64,000 nucleotides of DNA from Corbicula japonica (lineage: Eukaryota > Mollusca > Bivalvia > Venerida > Cyrenidae). Below are positions 49,100-61,455 of this stretch, one piece after another; positions within the stretch are counted from its first letter, which is position 1; each line of letters opens with the position of its first letter. The stretch spans positions 1,612,001-1,676,000 of the forward strand of contig JAZAYU010000088.1 of assembly GCA_038501625.1 (NCBI GenBank). The letters run 5' to 3'. Below the pieces are notes generated by a model. That model saw only the letters and a list, made by a program, of their open reading frames with translations. It searched no databases and had not been told where the DNA came from. The translations under genes and the position numbers were made by a program.

Positions 49100-50135
49100 T
49101 TGAAAGTCCTTATGTGACGGAGGACCCGGATAAAGTACACTACGTTAGTCTGTAAGTAGGGTTTACTGTTAAATGTAGATTAATTTACTGTAATGAGACA
49201 GAGGACCTGGATAAAGTACACTACGTTAGTCCGTAAGTAGGGTTTACTGTTTAAGGTAGATTAATCAATTGTTATGTAACAGAGGAACCGGATTTATTGC
49301 ACTAACTTAGTCTGTAAGAAGAATTTACTGTTTAATGTTGATGAACTAATTGTTGTGACAAAGGATCCGGGTAAAGTGCACAACGTTAGTCTGTGGGCAG
49401 GGTTAACTGTTAAAGGATGATTAATTAGCTTATTTGTGGCAGAAAAAGTGCATTACTTTGGCCTGTAGAGTTTACTGTTTAAACTGATTAATTAATTGTT
49501 ATGTGACAGAGGCCCGGATAAAGTACAACACGTTAGTCTGCAAGTTGGGTTTACTCTTTAATGTTGAATAATTGTTGACAGGGGGTCCGAATAACCGGAT
49601 AAAGTACAGTTGTTAGTTAGTAAATAGGGTTTACTTTTTAAAAATGAATAAGTAATTGTTATGTGACAGAGATCCAGATAAAGTGCATTACGTTAGTCTG
49701 TAAGTAAGGTTTACTGTTCGATGTTGATTGGTTTAATTGAAAATTAAAATTGTTATGTGACAGAGGACCGTTATAAAGTGCATTACGTTAGTCTGATAGT
49801 AGGGTTTTCTGTTTAATCTTGATAAATTGTTGACATATGAACCGGATAAATTGCACAACGAAAGTCTGTAGGCAGGGTTTACTGTAAAAAGTTGAATAAT
49901 TGTTGACAGAGGACCCGGATAAAGTGCATTACGTTAGTCTGTAAGTTGGGTTTACTGTTAAATGTTGATAAATTAATTGTTATGTGACAGAGGACCCGGA
50001 TAAAGTGCACAACATAAGTCTGTCATTAGGTTTTTCAGTTTTTATTGATTAATTAATTGTTATGTGACAAAGAGCCCGGATAAAGTACACTACGTTAGTC
50101 TGTAAGTAGGGTTTAATGCTTAATGTTGAGAAATT
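49100..50135 (+). repeat. Tandem array, about 12 copies of a roughly 85-bp unit
   Basis: Core: GACAGAGGACCCGGATAAAG, TGCACTACGTTAGTCTGTAA, GTAGGGTTTACTGTTTAATG, then TTGATTAATTAATTGTTATG. Units diverge and vary from about 70 to 95 bp. Confidence 0.93.
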
Positions 50136-50139
50136 GTTT

Positions 50140-51090
50140 TTAAATGGATGTATGGTATGTAATCGATAATTAGATAGTCACGTGGCAAAATCAAGTCTAT
50201 TTAAATGTGGTTTTCGTCCTCTCGTTGCGCCATCGGTTAAGGTCGCGGCGGAAAATAATCTAAATCTAGATCACAATCTAAGTAAAAACTATTTTCAATA
50301 CAATACGATACAAAACGAAAAAAAAAACCATCTTCCAAATGAGTTAATTGGCGTTGTGTATCTTTTTCCAACGGAAAACTTTGCCATTTGTCATTCTAAA
50401 AATGAATTTTGGTTTATTGTGTTCTGAAATTCATATATCTTCTCCCATATTTACGTTAAAAATAGCGTTTTTATGGAGTGCGCGTGATGGATATACGTAC
50501 CTTCGTCCACACATAGTATTTATCTAAATTATACATTTGTCAACGTATCACTGGTTTTGAGACAATATAAACACTGACTACGAATAACAGTTGTTCATAA
50601 TATAGCCGTCCAAAGATACGTTGTTCTATTCACGAGTTTGACGGCTCTTTGAAATGAGAATTTAAATATTGAAAATAACAACTGATTTCATTGTTAATAT
50701 TTAAAACAAGAAATATCTTTAAAAAAGATAAACGGCGTTGATGGAAAAGATTTATATATACATGTATATAAGAAAGAAAGAAATACAGAGAGGCGAAGCA
50801 GACACAGTTTAGTTTGTTTATTTTACTTGTTATAACTGTTGACGAACCCTCCCTGCCTTCTTAGTATGACCTAGAGATTAAGCGACCAAATCATGACAAC
50901 TTATAAATTCATTGAAATTGTCTTTCAAAACAAATGTTGAAGCTGTTGCATCAATTTCATACAGTGATACCAAGTCGATTAAAGAAGCAATGTATTACAT
51001 TAAGTCTTGATCTACATTTATTCAGTTTCAATAAAATACACAGACTCTTGTTTAGGGGTCCTTTGCTGGCCCTATATGCCTATAGAGCTA
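50140..51090. other. Nothing recognised
   Basis: Includes GTCACGTGGC at 50177 and an 81-codon open frame from 50182 without splice or domain support. Confidence 0.4.
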
Positions 51091-51092
51091 TA

Positions 51093-51411
51093 TAGGCCTG
51101 TTTATAGGCTTACAGGTCTCTAGATCCAAAAGTGGGCAATTTCAGGAAATAAACGGATGATCTACAGCATGAGATACAACTACAATCACTTAGAACACAA
51201 AATATCCCAGTTTAAAAAAATACCCGTTCATGTATACTTAACCATCCATGGTTATGTTATGTATGAACTGTTTTTTGTTTGTTTTTTTTGAAAACTGGGA
51301 TATTTTGTGTTCTAAGTGATTGTAGTTGTATCTCATGCTGTAGATCATCCGTTTATTTCCTGAAATTGCCCACTGTGGATCTAGAGACCTGTAAGCCTAT
51401 ATACAGGCCTG
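51093..51411. mobile_element. Long hairpin element: about 120-bp arms, 77-bp loop
   Basis: Left arm 51093-51213 and right arm 51291-51411 are almost perfectly complementary (for example CAGCATGAGATACAACTACA against its complement). The near identity of the arms implies either recent origin or ongoing correction. No coding. Confidence 0.93.
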
Positions 51412-51554
51412 TAAGTGTATGTGATAAAATACCTCTTGTAGAGTTAGAACTCAAGATGAATAAATGTCCTTGAAATTTAATATAAATAAATAAAAACATC
51501 CTGTTACAAGAGCGAAATCTACCAACTTTTACGTATATTAACTTTAAATAAAAG

Positions 51555-51630
51555 TGTCAGTATTGAGTATTGAACCCGGGGCCCCAGCTTGCGAGGCGAG
51601 AGTGTTAGCCACTACACTACAATGATCTTG
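51555..51630 (-). repeat. tRNA-like sequence
   Basis: Minus strand: GTAGTGTAGTGGCTAACACT (D-arm/A-box like), CTCGCCTCGCAAGCT, and CCCGGGTTCAATACTC (T-arm). Close to tRNA length, but the acceptor stem is poor. Confidence 0.5.
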
Positions 51631-52204
51631 TATTTTGAACTTGAAATTAACAATCAGCATCAAAGGAACTAGAAAGGAACCAGTAAGAACTAGAAATATC
51701 TACACTTCCTTTTCGTTTTACACTGTGTACTGTAAGCAAGTTTTTTCCTGACACCCAAGAATATTCCATATAAAATTGTATTTAAGCCATCAATATTGAC
51801 TTAACTGGTTACTTAAATCGTAAATATGTTTTTTCTCCAATACAACACCCACTAACAACCAATCGAACACATCTATTTGATTTTTCCGCTGCATTATAAT
51901 ACAAATCCCACTAGATACCTCTCCACCCAGCTAGATGCCTCTCTGGTGTAAATAGCTACCAATCGAAATAGTTTATTTCATTTTCCCTCTGCATAATAAT
52001 AGAATACGAGTATTATTTACAACATTTCATTGGTCGAAAAACTAGGTCAAAAGTGAGCTTAGACAGCTAACGCCGAAAAAAATACCAGAATGTATATCAG
52101 CTATAACCAAGAAGTCGGTTTATGTACACAAAAATGACCCGTCCCCCGCCCCCCTCATTTAAAATATTTCTGTTATACAATATTCAAGTTTACCCTGTAA
52201 TGGG

Positions 52205-52280
52205 ATTTAAACCAGTGCCGCATGATACATGTTCTTTCGTTTTAGGCTTGCGGTCTAACCAACTGAGCTATCCCGGACAG
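52205..52280 (-). repeat. tRNA-like sequence with enlarged middle
   Basis: Minus strand: GTCCGGGATAGCTCAGTTGG TTAGA start and GGTTTAAATCCC end. About 77 nt. Acceptor GTCCGGGA is not matched well at the 3' side. Confidence 0.5.
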
Positions 52281-52586
52281 TTTTTGTAACAATATAAATG
52301 TTATATAATCTAGATGAGTTACGTATTTTTGTATTTATTAAGTCCCTTTAATCGGAATTTTCTACCTAATTGAAAGCACTTGAATGAGTTAAATGTTATT
52401 ATTTTAAAGTTTGAACTATTTTCAACCTTCATTTATTAAGATATTATGAGTTTGTCGAAAAACCACGAGGGATAAAACAGTACGAATCAAACTAATTGAA
52501 ACGTATTATTGTTTTTATATGTTAGCATTTAAACTTTCTTCAGTAATAAGATCTCTTAGTAATTCTTTTTCGCGCATTTGACAGAG

Positions 52587-52652
52587 CGGGTCGATAGCTC
52601 AGTGATTAGAGCTTCTACCTCTGAGTCTGGTTCGATCTCCCGCTACTCCAAC
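52587..52652 (+). repeat. tRNA-like sequence, shortened
   Basis: AGCGGGT at the start pairs with TCCCGCT near the end; GATAGCTCAGTGATTAGAGC and CTGGTTCGATCTCCC match D and T arms. About 66 nt, too short for a standard tRNA with a full anticodon/variable region. Confidence 0.5.
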
Positions 52653-52784
52653 TAAGATTTCAAAAAAGAAAAAAAAAACGTACAAACTAGATCATCCGAA
52701 ATTGTTCATTGTGTTTTGATTGAAAAGAAGGGAGGCGAGATGGGGGTGGAAAGTGTGTGAGTTAAAAGAGCGATATTAAATAGG

Positions 52785-53511
52785 GTTAGGGTGTGAAAGA
52801 GAAAGAGGGGAAGAAGGTAGAGAGAGTGAGGGTGAGTGAGACAGGCTGTGAAGGTGTGAGGGTGAATTAGAGGGAGTGTGAAGGTGAGAGCGAGAGGATG
52901 TATGAGGGTGAGAAAGAGAGGTTAAAAGGGTGAGAGTGTGAACAAGACAGAGAGTGATAGAGAGTGTAAGGGTGAGAAAGAGAGAGTGCGTGTAGGGGAG
53001 AGAAAGAGGGTGGGTGGGTGAGTGTGAGAAAGACAGAAAATGAGAGGGTTGGTGAAATAGAGAGGGTGTGATAGAGGGTGTGAGAGTGAAATAGAGAGGG
53101 TGCGATAGATGGTGTGAGAGTGAAATAGAGAGGGCGTGATAGAGCGTGTGAGAGTGAAATAGAGAGGGTGTGATAGAGGGTGTGAGAGTAAAATAGAGAT
53201 GGTGTGATCTAGGATGTGAAAGTAAAATAGAGAGGGTGTGAGAGTGAAATAGAGGGTGTGATCGATAGTGTGAAGTTGAAAAAGAGGGTGTGATAGAGGG
53301 TGTGCGGGTGAAAAAGAGAGGGTGTGATAGGGGGTGTGCGGGTGAAAAAGAGAGGGTGTGATTGAGGGTGTGAGGGTGAAAAAGAACCCTGTGAGGGTCA
53401 GAAAATAGAAGTGTGAGGGTGAGAAAGAGAGGGGATGAAAGAGTGTGAGGGTGAGGAAGAGATGGTATAGTGAGAGAGAGGATGTGAGATTGAGAGAGTG
53501 TGTTTAAGACT

Positions 53512-53562
<51 letters not shown>
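52785..53562. repeat. Purine-rich minisatellite ending in (GA)n
   Basis: Repeats of AGAGGGTGTGATAGAGGGTG + TGAGAGTGAAAT type, about 40 bp and shorter, then an unbroken (GA)n at 53515-53559. The long Ser/His/Leu/Pro frame on the minus strand is a by-product. Confidence 0.93.
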
Positions 53563-53564
<2 letters not shown>

Positions 53565-53566
<2 letters not shown>

Positions 53567-54912
53567 TGGAAAAGGAGTAACAAATGTAACATTCGATAAA
53601 CAAAATACAATGTACTATAAATCTGATATAGTTCAAATACTTGAGGATACCACATGAAAAATTTCATTTAATTTGTCAACAAGTACATGAGAAAAGAACA
53701 CCCATAATTGCAGAAAGTGTCTGAAATAACGTACTCTGTAATAAAGTGTAAATTACTTTTAGACAAACGCTTCACAATCTTAGATATTACGATTATAAAA
53801 ATTAATTGTTTTTGCAATGATTAAAACAATTAAGCTATATATCAAAGGTAAATCAGGGCTTTAAGATAACTCGCGCTGAGCAAAACAATACCGAACCGAA
53901 ACGATACCTTTTCGCAAAGCAAGATGGCGCTTTTGTCTTTTATTGTGATATCCGTATCTTTGCAGATAAACGAATTTGCATATAATAAATCCGGTATAAA
54001 TTAACAGACACTATTCTTATGTAGAGTCGAAACTCGAGATTATTTCGTAAACTAGCAGAAACAAGATAATTTAAACACATTCGAATTATATCTATCAAGT
54101 TCAATGTGCCTAACATAGACAAAATGATAATCATGAGATCAAAATCGAATACAATCTGATTTAGTCAAAATAACGCTAAATATGTATATAAATATTTAAA
54201 TGTAATTTGAAGGTCGCTTATTTATTTATGTTGACCTTAAGGGGACTGTATGTTACGAAGTTAGATTGTTTGATTATTCCTGTATAGAGATTTTTCTTGT
54301 AAGATAGTGTAGGACACATTGGATATCACAAAGTGCAAATTAGAAAGAACATTTAACTAATAAGCATAAATAAACAAAACATCAACGGAACTTGTCGCTA
54401 CGATGTTTTGCCATAACAACGTTAGAAAGAACATTGTCATAAAAACGCACATAAGTGATTGCAAATAAAAAAAAATCTCTTTAGAGAAAGAGTGATTCTG
54501 TGCTGTGAATTCTTCATGTAAGTTTTGATATCGCGCAAATTTAGACGTGTTACAAAGGGACACGGCGGTGTATATCTTACATAAATTTAACAATTAATTA
54601 ATTTCCGAACAAAACGAGATAAAAGAGTGCAAACAGAATGAATAGAGTGAAAACGGAGTGAAACTAGGATAAATAATGAGAAATAAAATAACAATATAAA
54701 AAGCGGAAAGTTTAACTCCGGCTAAAAATAGAATTTCACAATATAATAAGCGGAAAGAATATTGCCGACGAAGAATAGGGAATCTCACAATAATGAAAGC
54801 GAAAAGTGTAACACAGTCGAAAAAGGGGGAATTTTAAAGAAAAATTACTTACAGAAATAAAAAGAAAAAATAGCACAAAAAAAAACCACAAAAACTGTTA
54901 ACAAGATTCTAA
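53565..54912. other. Nothing recognised
   Basis: AT-rich flank upstream of the 54915 exon. No TATA-to-start arrangement stands out. Confidence 0.4.
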
Positions 54913-54914
54913 CG

Positions 54915-55075
54915 ATGGGAGACTTCAGTGATAAAAGCTCTGCTGAAAAACATTTGCGAATCCCTATTACTGTTTTACTGCAGTATATTAAGGAAGCGCG
55001 GGAAATTAACAGAAGGCGTCCTCCAAAACGCTTTCAGAAACCTAGATCTGAAATTGGACTAAAATTCGATGAACG
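54915..55075 (+). CDS. Probable first coding exon, unrecognised gene
   Basis: The ATG at 54915 starts 53 codons ending at a consensus donor, GAACG|GTAAGT, in phase 2. The peptide begins MGDFSDKSSAEKHLRIPI, continues with the helical TVLLQYIKEAREINRRR and ends in a basic, Pro-containing stretch. No convincing pyrimidine tract and acceptor precede it, so it is best read as a first exon. Splicing to 62904 would complete the Arg codon. Function is unknown. Confidence 0.5.
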
Positions 55076-55917
55076 GTAAGTCAGTCAATGACGTATGTAG
55101 TCACGTGATGTTATGGAAATACCGGTACTTGTACGGTATCGAAATCTGTAAAGGATAATACTAGCACATTTTTTTTTCAAAAGAAGGGAGATAACTCGTA
55201 TTTAATTTTCAAAAAGGGAGACAACTTGCAAAGTCCGCTGTTGAGATACTGGACTCCGCGGAAACAGGCAATCAGTTGTTATAAAAGTGGTTTCCTGTAA
55301 GACTGGCAGTAAGCTATTCTTACACTAGGCACCGCGCGCATTCCGCCGATCGGAGTGTTGTATCCGAAAACACTGACAGTCAACTAATCGGAGTCTGGTC
55401 TCTGGAGATTGGCACTCCGCTCAGAAATAAGAATCAGTCGAGACTGGCAGTTCGCTGCCTTATAGCTGACTGCTCATAGACTGACTGATATACCAGCGCT
55501 CACAGCCTTTCGTGCTAAAAATGGAGATAAAGTAGAAGCAATTTTGTCGCAATTCAGATGTTTACATAGAAATCCGGCAGTAAATACATGTATAACTGAT
55601 CATGGTTAATTAGACAGTCACGTGATACTTTGTTCATATAAACATTATATACAAGTATGATCTTGCAGCATACAATTGGCGTCATGAATATTTTTCCAGT
55701 GAGTATTTCTTATGAAAGGAATATGACGATATAAAATATGTTAAATCATTTGCTAATGAGCTTTACTTTAACATTTCTTGTCTGTCACGTGACTGTCTTT
55801 TTATCGTTAACGTACTAAATGTTCAATTCAACGTTTGATATTTTCTGTTATTCTATCAACTAATAATATTTAACCACTGTTAATTTGATCATTGATATGA
55901 TCTTCATTAATAGAAGC

Positions 55918-56085
55918 ATAGGGGGAGATTTTGTGGGGGTTCATTGAGGTTGCGCGATCACCCTTTCTGGGCAGCAATATTTAATTTTCATGGGGATTTT
56001 GGCCAGAAAAATGGAAATTATCATGTATATAGTATTACTGTCTCAAATAAGCCCTTTTTATAAAAACCTTGCATCTGACCTTGAC
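55918..56085 (+). repeat. Dispersed family B copy
   Basis: GGGGTTCATTGAGGTTGCGC, GGGCAGCAATATTTAATTTT and CCTTGCATCTGACCTTGACG. 55080-55915 contains nothing firm, apart from several GACTGGCAGT / CGGAGT repeats around 55300-55460. Confidence 0.82.
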
Positions 56086-56836
56086 GCACAAGTGTTCTGT
56101 CAATCTTAAAAGAACTTTTTTACAGGGCCTCCTTAATTTTTCTTTCGATCCAAAAAAGTCAGTTTTATCGCCCTTGTTTAAATCATGTTTGAAATACTCT
56201 CCAAAAGGTTTGTTAAATATTTGATTTAGGCGGATAATTGCACTATAACCTCTTGGATAGTTGTAAAATAAATATGCAAATACTTGACTCAAGACTCTTG
56301 TTTAATTTATGCACAAATAAAAAGCTAAATGTAGAGTCAATAAATAACATAATATATCAAACGGAACTATTTTATTGGCGTAAACAAGTGACGCAAATGC
56401 AGTAATAGGACGGTTACGTTAATTACCGATTTCACAACGTTATGAATTTTACACGCGCATCGATTGCAGTATTTTTAGCAATCTCCACGCATAGGATTTT
56501 TTACGCCTCTCACCGTTCGCCGACAAATTAGATGCAGGAGTGCCCTGTTGTGGAGATTGTATTTTTAGTCGCCGCCAGCGACTTTATTTGTGAAGCTGGA
56601 CTGATACGCCATTGGTAATGACAGTAAATAAATAACGAGTGAATAAATATCTTAAAGAAATGTGTAAATATTATTCTTGCGAATCAGCAATCACGAGTCA
56701 AAAACCGTGTCGTGTTAATGATGCGCACCTAAAAGTACCATAATCGCCTATAAATAACATGCACAAGGGAATCACTTGTTGTACATCATGGTAATGATAT
56801 TAAGAATAAATGGAACTCAGTATGTCTAAGGAAGGG

Positions 56837-56965
56837 TCCGGTGACGGATACAGAGGGGGCTCACTTGGGTTGGTCGAACCCCTGTTTTGGGCATCGTTGA
56901 AAATTTTGCAACTATTTGAGACTGAACCAAACGACCCCCTTAATGGAAATTTTGCCTCCGATCCT
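56837..56965 (+). repeat. Dispersed family B copy, internally deleted
   Basis: TTGGTCGAACCCCTGTTTTG, then TTTGAGACTGAACCAAACGA and TTTTGCCTCCGATCCTAGCG, missing the CAGCAATATTTAATTTTC part. Confidence 0.75.
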
Positions 56966-57204
56966 AGCGTCACTCTTTGGTAGATGTAGCAAAAAACACC
57001 TCGGTAAAGAATATGAACATATTGTCATTGATGCATGAAATAATTTCCTGCCTTAAGGCAAATCGTCCATAAAGTCCCTAGAGCAAGTATTGAAATCTTG
57101 CACGTCAACAAAGACAACAGCTTTAAAACAAACAACACATATTAAAAATTTTAGTAAACTTATATTTGGTTGTCAGTTTAGGTGTAGAAAACAATAACGG
57201 TTTG

Positions 57205-57305
57205 CGTCTGTCTGTCTGTCTGTCTGTCCGTCCTTCCGTCCTTCGGTCTGCCCGCCCGACCACCCGCACGCCCGCCCGCCCTCCCAACCGTCCGTCTGTC
57301 CGTTC
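57205..57305. repeat. Pyrimidine-rich (GTCT)n and (GCCC)n tract
   Basis: GTCTGTCTGTCTGTCTGTCC then CCGTCCTTCCGTCC and CCCGCCCG. Confidence 0.9.
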
Positions 57306-57821
57306 ATCGCTCTATCAAACAACGCAAGTCTGAAGTTTCGTTCTTACAAGCTTTAGTTTATCATTGAAATCGAATAAACGCTTGATTTCTTTCCTCCTGG
57401 GCCTCTGCGTGATTGCTTCAGATTAACAATGTCGTCTAAATTCCCTTTGTTTATCTTAATGATTCAAAATTAATGTTTTGCATCGGGATAGCAACCCAGT
57501 TGTTAAGCAAGAATCTTGACACATCGGTGGTTTTTATTTTCTTCTCATCGATTTGATTTGATTGGACTTAAACGCTGTACCCAATCGATCTTTGTTTCGT
57601 AATTAAATTAATTGAGAATCAAGAGTTGAAATTGAAATTGCAGCTAGTTTCAGTAAAACGCGTTCGTGAGTTGGGATGTAATTGGATGGAGTTTAAAGTG
57701 TGTTAATTTTATTCTGCTGTGAGTTAGAGAATTAAATTGTGCGAAAATGGAAAGTTTTAGTGGAGTTATAACTGTGTTTTTTAAATACTTGAAGTTACAA
57801 AATTCATTTTGGGGTGTCTCC

Positions 57822-57940
<119 letters not shown>

Positions 57941-58153
57941 AACGACAACAACAGCTACAACAGCAACAACAACAACAGCAATAAAAATAAGAGTAATAGC
58001 GATAAAATTCAAACTTAATTATAACGGCAAAAATATTTTTTTTTAATTTCAACAATTATTTCATCAGATGTGAAAACATCTTTACCGAAGGCATTATTTT
58101 CTATATTTTTTTAATGTTTGAAATTTTTGTAAGGTTGAGAGAGCATCGCAAAT

Positions 58154-58430
58154 AACCCTTTACTCTGTGACATTCGGCTGTGATCACACTGGCGAAGGAT
58201 GTAGATCTAGATCAGCTGACACATCTTTGCCATCTCATTTTTTAACTTTTATCTATGCGCTAAGGTTCATACAAATAATATGCAGTTATGGTGATTGGGA
58301 TCAAAACTGTTCGCTTGAGACTAATTAGGTTAAATTCCGTCCAAGGAGCGACCAGTGTAGATCCAGTTCAGATCAGTGATCAGATGTGTCAGTTGATCTG
58401 GATCTACACTGGTTTGAAGCGCTTGAAGCA
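58154..58430. repeat. Dispersed family C copy
   Basis: AACCCTTTACTCTGTGACAT, GTAGATCTAGATCAGCTGAC and GTTGATCTGGATCTACACTG. 58431-59278 holds nothing recognised. Confidence 0.75.
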
Positions 58431-59278
58431 CTGACGTTATTCTGTATAAAAGTTAAAAATTTCAGAACCTCATATTTAAGACAAAAGACGAAGTATATTT
58501 AAAAAACTATAAGGTAGAGATACTATGTAGATTTAAAAGATGCTCTAGACTTCCGAACATCTTCCGGTCATGTTCGGAGAAGAGGTCCGGTTTTGTCAGT
58601 GTTTTATACATAATTGTTTATGTCACGCGATGGGCCAGGATGTTGGTGTCTGTGTATTGATAGTAACTTACCTATTTTTAAGATTTATAGAGAACTGCAC
58701 GATGAAACTGTCGTAAACTTCTTTTGAAAATTGCAATTACAACTTTTAAATAAACCAAAGACAGCCCCGGTTGAAAAAAAAACTTGTACACGAAGTAAAG
58801 TATGTTCGGAAACTTGGCATCCTTGAGGCCGGGCAGCTTATTTTATGAGACTTTGAAATAAAATGACTTATAATGACACTAGGGTCATGAAAATATTACT
58901 TATTAAATATATTTTATTGATATATCTCACGCACTTCTGATTTTCGTTATTTCAATTTTCGCATTTTCTGACAAAAATTGATGACATGAAGTATACATAA
59001 AATGCGTTTTTAAATGATATGATAGTTCAAAATCACGCTATATCACCAAATCCGTCGAGACTTAAACTTTCTCGCTGCCACGCTACTTAATTATAAGTTA
59101 TTGATATTTCCTATTTATTAATAATTAATTTTCATTAGTAACCACTATACACTGTTTACAGAAAGTAAATCAAAGTCACTTAACTTGGTCACGCACCTTT
59201 TCTATGAGAATTCATTCGTGACACGTGTCTTTTGGGATTCTGTAAAATACGGCTAACAAAATCAAAATGTTTAAAGAT

Positions 59279-59483
59279 ACAGTCCAACCTGTATATATGG
59301 TCCATTTTCGGTGCAAAAAGACCACATGTAAACAAAGACCACATGTGGATAAAGACCACATTTTATTTGTCCCACTGACTTCTTTTAAGAACGACTTTAC
59401 CTTGTGAACAAAGAAAACCTGCGTTCAAAGACCTCTTTCGGGTTTTCCGCTAAGTGGTCTTTGAATACAGTTTTGACATATAA
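59279..59483. repeat. Dispersed family D copy, longest
   Basis: ACAGTCCAACCTGTATATAT, AGACCACATGTAAACAAAGA, GGTTTTCCGCTAAGTGGTCT, TTTGACATATA. Confidence 0.85.
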
Positions 59484-59567
59484 TTTTCATGTAACATTCT
59501 TTCTCTCATTCTTTCCGTTATGGAATAAGATAACATGTTAGCATTTTTATTTAAGAACACTGTTAAC

Positions 59568-59750
59568 AGTAAAATACTCTATTAAGACCACATCGCGGAC
59601 TGGACAAAATGGTCTCAGAATTGGGTGGTCTTAATTCTGGGGTAAAGTTAATGCAAAACTGTGAAAAGGAACATTGAAACAGTGGTCTTAGTACTATTTC
59701 AATTACTGGGGTGGTCTTAATTTTGGGGTAGTCTTTATGAGGGGATATTA
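59568..59750. repeat. GGTCTTAATT repeat related to family D
   Basis: TTAAGACCACATCGCGGACT and three copies of GG(T/G)GGTCTTAATT(C/T)TGGGG. Confidence 0.65.
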
Positions 59751-60297
59751 CTTTAAATGACTCACATATGCGTTATATTTGTCATCGTTTTGGGTAGATT
59801 TTTAAACTCATCACGATGTCATACTTTTAACGGCCCCACGGGGACCACCCTTACCCTATATTCTCTAATAACTGGAGGATATAAGAGGAACTGTTAAAAT
59901 TTGAAAAACAAAAACAAAAGCGGGTATTCCTAAACTTTACCAGTCGAATAATGCAGATAGGACAGGGTTAGTTAAAAATTTATTTCACACAGCTTAATAT
60001 TATTTGATATATCAAGTTTTATTACACAAAACTCATCAGTCTGCAAACAATTTGCCTTTCTGAAGAACGTTTTATACGTTGATTTTAAACATAAAACAAT
60101 AAATAAAAATCAACAACAATATATACCACTATAATTAGTATGCATCAAAGGGTTTAAACATAAAACAGTGTTTTAGTTGAGTAACGCGTACATGTTTGTA
60201 TGTATGACGACCACAAATATTAAATCTATAAATAATATATCATTTATATTTCCTTGATCCTTGAACAACATCAAAGCTGCAGAGTGTTTTAAAAATA

Positions 60298-60520
60298 CTG
60301 TGGAATCATTTCATTTTGCAGGGATCTAATTTCGCGCAAAACGCTTAAATGGCGTTTTCGCGAGCGCATTTAATTCGCGCATCTGTCTCTAATTCTCACA
60401 AGTCTAGATTTCCATTTCGACAGGCTTCATTTCGCTGGCGTTGGATTTCGCGCACTTTCATCGGCGCTAGATACGCGAAAATTAAACTCCCGCTTAATTT
60501 AATGATTCCGCAGTACTAGA
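60298..60520 (+). repeat. Dispersed family E, best copy
   Basis: TGTGGAATCATTTCATTTTG start, ATTTCGCGCAAAACGCTTAA, GCTAGATACGCGAAAATTAA, and ATGATTCCGCAGTA end. The ends (CTGTGGAATCATT / AATGATTCCGCAG) are an inverted pair, so family E is also MITE-like. Confidence 0.8.
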
Positions 60521-60704
60521 GAAAGTAATTCTGTTTGATAAAAATTTAGACATCACATCTCGTGTTTAAATTGTTCTCATTAAATATTCATTCCAATTAA
60601 AGAAACGAGACACTTTTCTCACAGCAACTCATAATCAAGTGAGTAGTCAGTAATTTAAATAGAAAAGCGGTTGATTAAGCAAAATCGAAAACCGGAAGTC
60701 AGCC

Positions 60705-60964
60705 ATGACACAGGAAGTTAAACAAAAATCTGGTTCTAAACCGGAAGAACAAAGTTCAGCGCACTTTTTTGAATCTTCATCCGATATAAGCAAAAGCGGA
60801 AATCGTGTGACGTTTGAAACGGAAGATTCCAGACTGCAGAAGAAGAATTTGGCGGTTATCCGGAATATTCTTGAAACTTTTAATCTAGAGGAGACTAAAA
60901 AGAAATATGAAACACAAAATGTAGTGGAATACTGTCTGGATCCGAACGATTTCGGATATGATTG
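60705..60964 (+). CDS. Probable first coding exon, unrecognised gene
   Basis: The ATG at 60705 follows an in-frame TGA (60672) and gives 86 codons plus two bases, ending ATTG|GTAGGT. The peptide is hydrophilic: a Gln/Lys/Ser-rich start, then VTFETEDSRLQKKN, then a helical IRNILETFNLEETKKKYE and a C-terminal YCLDPNDFGYD. An ETS-type CCGGAAG lies just before the ATG. A weak alternative acceptor, TTAAG at 60675-60679, would join it in frame to the 54915 exon, but it lacks a pyrimidine tract. The phase-2 end joins cleanly to 62904. Family unknown. Confidence 0.58.
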
Positions 60965-61009
60965 GTAGGTGGACGTCATATAAAGATATGTTTGAAGAAA
61001 CAGGTTCGG

Positions 61010-61175
61010 GTGCAAGAATCGGGTCCATAAAGATGTTAGTTTTGGGTAGATACATGATAATTTCAAACTTTCTGGCCAAAATCTCCATTAAATTTAATAT
61101 TAATTTGATGCTTAAAAAGAGGTTCGAGCAAAGATCCCTGAACCCCCCCCCCCCATGAACCTCTGGATCCGCCCC
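61010..61175 (-). repeat. Dispersed family B copy
   Basis: Inverted: TTTCTGGCCAAAATCTCCAT, GAGGTTCGAGCAAAGATCCC, CCTCTGGATCCGCCCCAGAG. Carries a run of 10 C at 61143. It lies in the intron after the 60705 exon. Confidence 0.82.
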
Positions 61176-61413
61176 AGAGAAACGAGCTCTATTTCCAGCT
61201 TATAATCGTTCATAATTACATTTATCGCTTTTTTGATTAAACAACTTGCAAACTTTAAATTCGAGGTTAACAGGTCATTCCAAGTTTATTAGGTTACTTC
61301 CGGTTTTTAAAAGATAATTTACTTTTGGCTAGTAATAACTCTGCGAAAGCAATCTGTTTGTGTAACGATTTACGACAAAATGCTTCACTAAAGCACCTAG
61401 TTTATACCGTGAG

Positions 61414-61455
61414 ATCAAGGCCGCCATGAAAGATCAAGGCCGCCATGAAAGCCAT
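61414..61455 (+). repeat. 19-bp direct duplication
   Basis: GATCAAGGCCGCCATGAAA occurs twice, head to tail. Confidence 0.9.

Noticed and set aside
52587..52652. Functional tRNA gene
   Set aside because: Only about 66 nt, with no room for normal anticodon and variable regions; called a tRNA-like relic instead. Likewise 33119, 36145, 51555 and 52205.
52776..53636. 286-codon Ser/His/Leu/Pro frame on the minus strand
   Set aside because: Translation of the purine-rich minisatellite and (GA)n tract.
60647..61066. 139-codon frame on the minus strand
   Set aside because: Shadow of the plus-strand exon at 60705 and of a family B copy; the plus-strand exon has a proper donor and phase-matched partner.
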